A stretch of DNA of 64,000 bases from DASWID01 sp049682815 (GTDB taxonomy: Bacteria > Desulfobacterota_D > UBA1144 > Nemesobacterales > CSP1-2). The notes beneath the pieces were generated by a model. The model saw only the letters and a program-made list of their open reading frames with translations. It was not told the origin of the DNA and searched no databases. Below are positions 61,698 to 64,000 of this stretch, in pieces; positions within the stretch are counted from its first letter, which is position 1; each line of letters starts with the position of its first letter. The stretch spans positions 1 through 64,000 of the forward strand of contig JBAUII010000079.1 in the NCBI GenBank assembly GCA_049682815.1. Reading direction: 5' to 3'. A program made the position numbers and the translations under genes.

Positions 61698-64000
61698 ATG
61701 AGTCAGACTTTTCAAGTAATAATTTTTTTAACGCTTCGGGAGTTGGGAGTTTAAGTATCTCTTGGGGTATAGAAATAAACTTATATTTGCTCTTTATCCC
61801 CTTTTCGCCATTATGCTCCAAATACCCTGAATCAGCTAAAGCATAAACCTCGGTTCTAAAGGTTGTGTTGACTTTGCAATTGCATAGTTTTGCTAATTCG
61901 CTCATTGAAATCTCATCCTCTGGATGTTGCTCTTTTATCTTTTGCAGGATTTTTTCTTGTTGGGGTGTAATCTCTTTTAGGGTCTGAGACAATACCACAG
62001 TTGCTAATTCATAAGCGGTCTTATAGTCCTCAATGGTTGCCTCAAGATAGGTTTTGCCATCTACCTCTGATTTTTCTCTCTGTTCTTGATGTAAGAGACA
62101 ATGAGCTTTAATGAGATTCTCAAATCTCGTAAAATCACGTCTGCACCTAACTTTATCTACCGGAAAAGTATCCGCTAGTATTCCAAGATAGGGTACAAAA
62201 ACGTCATAGGATCTTAGTAGTAACTGTAGGGCTTGATACGGCCTATTCTCCTTATCAATCATTTCGTTATTAATGGGTATTGCTTTTGATTGAAGTATTT
62301 CTCGACTCTGTTCATTGGATTCATCTATATATAAATCAAATAGCCTAGTTTGATTTTCAGGGTTTATTTGGGACTTGGTCGTAGTTTCAACATAGGTCAG
62401 TCCCCTTGCGGGGATAAATATCTCTTTTGCCTCAAAACTTCCAGTTTTCGGGTTTGGTTCTGTCACTAATTTGCTAAGTTCACCCTCTGAGATTGATGAA
62501 CGAATAGGGTAATCAGCTTTCTCAGAACCATGAGATTCATATATCACAAGTATTGTATGGGATAGGTCTAATCCTGGAAGCCTATAAAGTGCCTGAGACG
62601 ATACATCCGTATATGCCCTATACACACTTTTGGGGAATACCTTTAATACGGCTTTTACTAATGCACTCTTACCGCTAGAGGATTTACCCTTGACTACATT
62701 TGAGATTGCTTCATCAAATAATCTTGAGGTAAAAGACAAAACTAGCACTCTTTTGTTTACTTTTTCGCCTATATAACCATTTCTACCTATTTGCTCTACA
62801 ATCTTGTTTAATAGGTCAGGGTCTCCTAACAATTCCCTTGCTTTCCCTATTTCATCGTCTGTATATTCGCTTAAAGGGTCGTATGGTTTCTGATCTTCTT
62901 TTGTTGTTTCAACTTCATTACATATGGCTTTTAAGTCGCTCTGTAATCCCCTCGTGCCTATCTCATGTTTCTTTGAAAGTTTGTTAATCCAGGTTTCCTT
63001 GTGGCTTGCAAGTTCCAGCTTGCTAATCTCTTTTAGTGCCTCTGGTATATCTTCATTCTCTATAACTGCATACAGGTAATATGTGGCCTCATTTATACCT
63101 TTCTCAATTATTTCTCTAAACTTGTCAATGCCGTATTTAACTAAAAGTTCATCAAAATCCTCTTTGTAGCCTGTGTTTAGAATATATCCCCTAAATTCTT
63201 TTGCTAAGGGATAAGAAGCCTTATTGCCCGCTTCGTCTGAATCAAACGCCACGTACTTTTTAGCCTTAGATTTTAAAAGTTCATCCCTTGCGTGTTCGCC
63301 TAGATTAGTTCCTAATAATGCACAGGTATTAAACCCCGCTTTATCAAGAGCTACAGCGTCAAATACCCCCTCCACAATGCAGCAATCATTCTTGTTTAGA
63401 TTCTCTGATAGATATATTTGTTTCCGTATCAAGTCAGAGTTTCTAAGGTGTAAATACTTAGGGTTATTCTCTGTTATCGTATTATCAGGGGATGCTCTGC
63501 CGGTTAGATAGACAGCCTTTCCATGCTTCAGTATAGGGATAATTATTCTATTTCTGAAATGGTCGTAATAGCTTCCATTATTGCCTTTATTGATTAGTCC
63601 TACATCTTCAGCTATCTCTATGTCGGTTTGATCTTTTAGATTAGTGGCTACAGGGTTATTATCTCCTACATACCCTATTGAATGACGGTCAATATCGCTT
63701 TCATCTAAGCCTTTAGCCCTTAAAAATTCGATTACTTCAGGATGTTTCTTTATCTTCTTATTGGCATGGGCTGTAAATCTTTCTATTAGCTCATATGCCC
63801 GTAACTGTCTATCGAATCTCTCTTTCTCCTTAGGGGAAACTTCAGGCAAAGGTACATAATATTCCTTTGCTAATGATAGAGCAGCATCTAGGGGTGATAA
63901 TCCCTTGTGACTGGCTTCCAAATCTATGATATCGGCACGTTTACGACAAACGAAACAATATCCATGCGTACCATAGTTATGGAGTGAAGGGTTATGGTCG
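61573..64000 (-). CDS. CHC2/TOPRIM primase with C-terminal ATPase domain (5' truncated by window edge)
   Basis: A primase-helicase-like protein. The frame is open through to the window edge, and the missing part includes the start. The visible N-terminus shows the end of a CHC2 zinc finger (GYCFVCRK), preceded by DHNPSLHNYG. The DnaG-type core follows, then the TOPRIM domain (CCIVEGVFDAVAL with its Glu, VAFDSDEAGNKAS with the acidic pair). A P-loop ATPase domain has GKSSSGKSALVKAV and TILVIYESHG, and a winged-helix-like part follows near 670-720 (SMSELAKLCNCKVNTTF). Such fusions occur in phages and integrative elements. It probably starts replication of the element. Confidence 0.87.
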   Translation of the reverse strand, partial: DHNPSLHNYGTHGYCFVCRKRADIIDLEASHKGLSPLDAALSLAKEYYVPLPEVSPKEKERFDRQLRAYELIERFTAHANKKIKKHPEVIEFLRAKGLDESDIDRHSIGYVGDNNPVATNLKDQTDIEIAEDVGLINKGNNGSYYDHFRNRIIIPILKHGKAVYLTGRASPDNTITENNPKYLHLRNSDLIRKQIYLSENLNKNDCCIVEGVFDAVALDKAGFNTCALLGTNLGEHARDELLKSKAKKYVAFDSDEAGNKASYPLAKEFRGYILNTGYKEDFDELLVKYGIDKFREIIEKGINEATYYLYAVIENEDIPEALKEISKLELASHKETWINKLSKKHEIGTRGLQSDLKAICNEVETTKEDQKPYDPLSEYTDDEIGKARELLGDPDLLNKIVEQIGRNGYIGEKVNKRVLVLSFTSRLFDEAISNVVKGKSSSGKSALVKAVLKVFPKSVYRAYTDVSSQALYRLPGLDLSHTILVIYESHGSEKADYPIRSSISEGELSKLVTEPNPKTGSFEAKEIFIPARGLTYVETTTKSQINPENQTRLFDLYIDESNEQSREILQSKAIPINNEMIDKENRPYQALQLLLRSYDVFVPYLGILADTFPVDKVRCRRDFTRFENLIKAHCLLHQEQREKSEVDGKTYLEATIEDYKTAYELATVVLSQTLKEITPQQEKILQKIKEQHPEDEISMSELAKLCNCKVNTTFRTEVYALADSGYLEHNGEKGIKSKYKFISIPQEILKLPTPEALKKLLLEKSDSLTNTTFLKKSASLQEVKAETLVKISQRLVMTHYLNITPLNH

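Larger units (their letters stand above)
55279..64000. mobile_element. Integrated element at tRNA-Ala(CGC), left part
   Basis: The element starts at the tRNA fragment and the adjoining integrase and runs beyond the window. Visible genes: tyrosine integrase, ribbon-helix-helix protein, a decayed gene, small proteins of unknown function, a secreted nuclease and a primase-ATPase. No capsid, tail, terminase, relaxase or type IV secretion gene is seen in this part. It could be a prophage, a satellite or an integrative plasmid-like island. Confidence 0.82.

Noticed and set aside
1..64000. CRISPR array, restriction system or toxin-antitoxin pair as an exciting system
   Set aside because: I saw no regularly spaced identical repeats, no cas genes and no recognisable defence proteins in any frame.

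Overview
The window is a 64 kb piece of a moderately AT-rich bacterial chromosome. The cell is Gram-negative-like: it has several lipobox proteins, an Mla-type ATPase and periplasmic redox proteins. The lifestyle looks aerobic and heterotrophic: Mn/Fe superoxide dismutase, MsrB, ergothioneine genes, beta-oxidation, a glyoxylate shunt and a phasin-like protein. TTG and GTG starts are common. I cannot name the taxon from sequence alone. A poorly cultured lineage near the old Deltaproteobacteria (for example Dadabacteria-like) is a guess only.

Layout. (1) 1-7.3 kb: the 3' end of rho, convergent with a complete SUF iron-sulfur operon on the minus strand (rrf2-sufB-sufC-sufD-sufU-Rieske-sufS). This operon has a recognisable promoter and an inverted-repeat operator. 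(2) 7.3-18.5 kb: mixed single genes, including a DUF1461 membrane protein, a YadA-head-like secreted protein, ClcA, gluconokinase, a ZIP permease, an LCAT-type lipoprotein lipase, DUF1152, a phasin-like protein, a PPOX-family flavoprotein and an RRM protein. (3) 18.7-23 kb: one very large gene fusing malate synthase (N-terminal) to a long, ICL2-type isocitrate lyase. (4) 23.6-33.6 kb: a CNNM/CorC protein, a Tiki/ChaN-like protein, a thaumatin-like lipoprotein, an OpuC-like transporter with fused binding protein and permease, an ECF42-like sigma factor, and egtB-egtD. (5) 33.8-46 kb: a thiolase/FadJ pair, a VKOR-thioredoxin fusion, HtpX, MsrB, HspQ, TenA, an ATC-hydrolase-like protein, a frameshifted EamA transporter, a P460-like cytochrome and Hsp20. 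(6) 45-55 kb: PIN-TRAM, IspF, a ComEC with a degenerate metallo-beta-lactamase motif, an MlaF-like ATPase, SOD, a group 2 sigma-70 factor, tRNA-Met(CAU), an M23 peptidase and a PCuAC copper chaperone.

(7) From about 55.28 kb to the right edge lies an integrated mobile element. It begins at a 50-bp 3' fragment of a tRNA-Ala(CGC) gene followed at once by a tyrosine integrase. A 58-aa ribbon-helix-helix protein is encoded just upstream of the integrase. The element also carries a decayed gene, several small proteins that I cannot assign, a secreted nuclease, a 33-aa membrane peptide, and a CHC2/TOPRIM primase-ATPase that runs off the window. An iteron-like cluster of 8-mers overlaps the 3' end of the primase gene. 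I see no capsid, terminase or conjugation genes in the visible part. The intact tRNA should lie at the far end, outside the window.

How the genes work together. FadI- and FadJ-like enzymes would produce acetyl-CoA, the malate synthase-isocitrate lyase fusion would conserve that carbon, and the phasin-like protein hints at polyester granules. SUF, SOD, MsrB, HspQ, ergothioneine synthesis and VKOR form a broad oxidative and redox maintenance set. The least described material is in the mobile element (58.4-60.1 kb).
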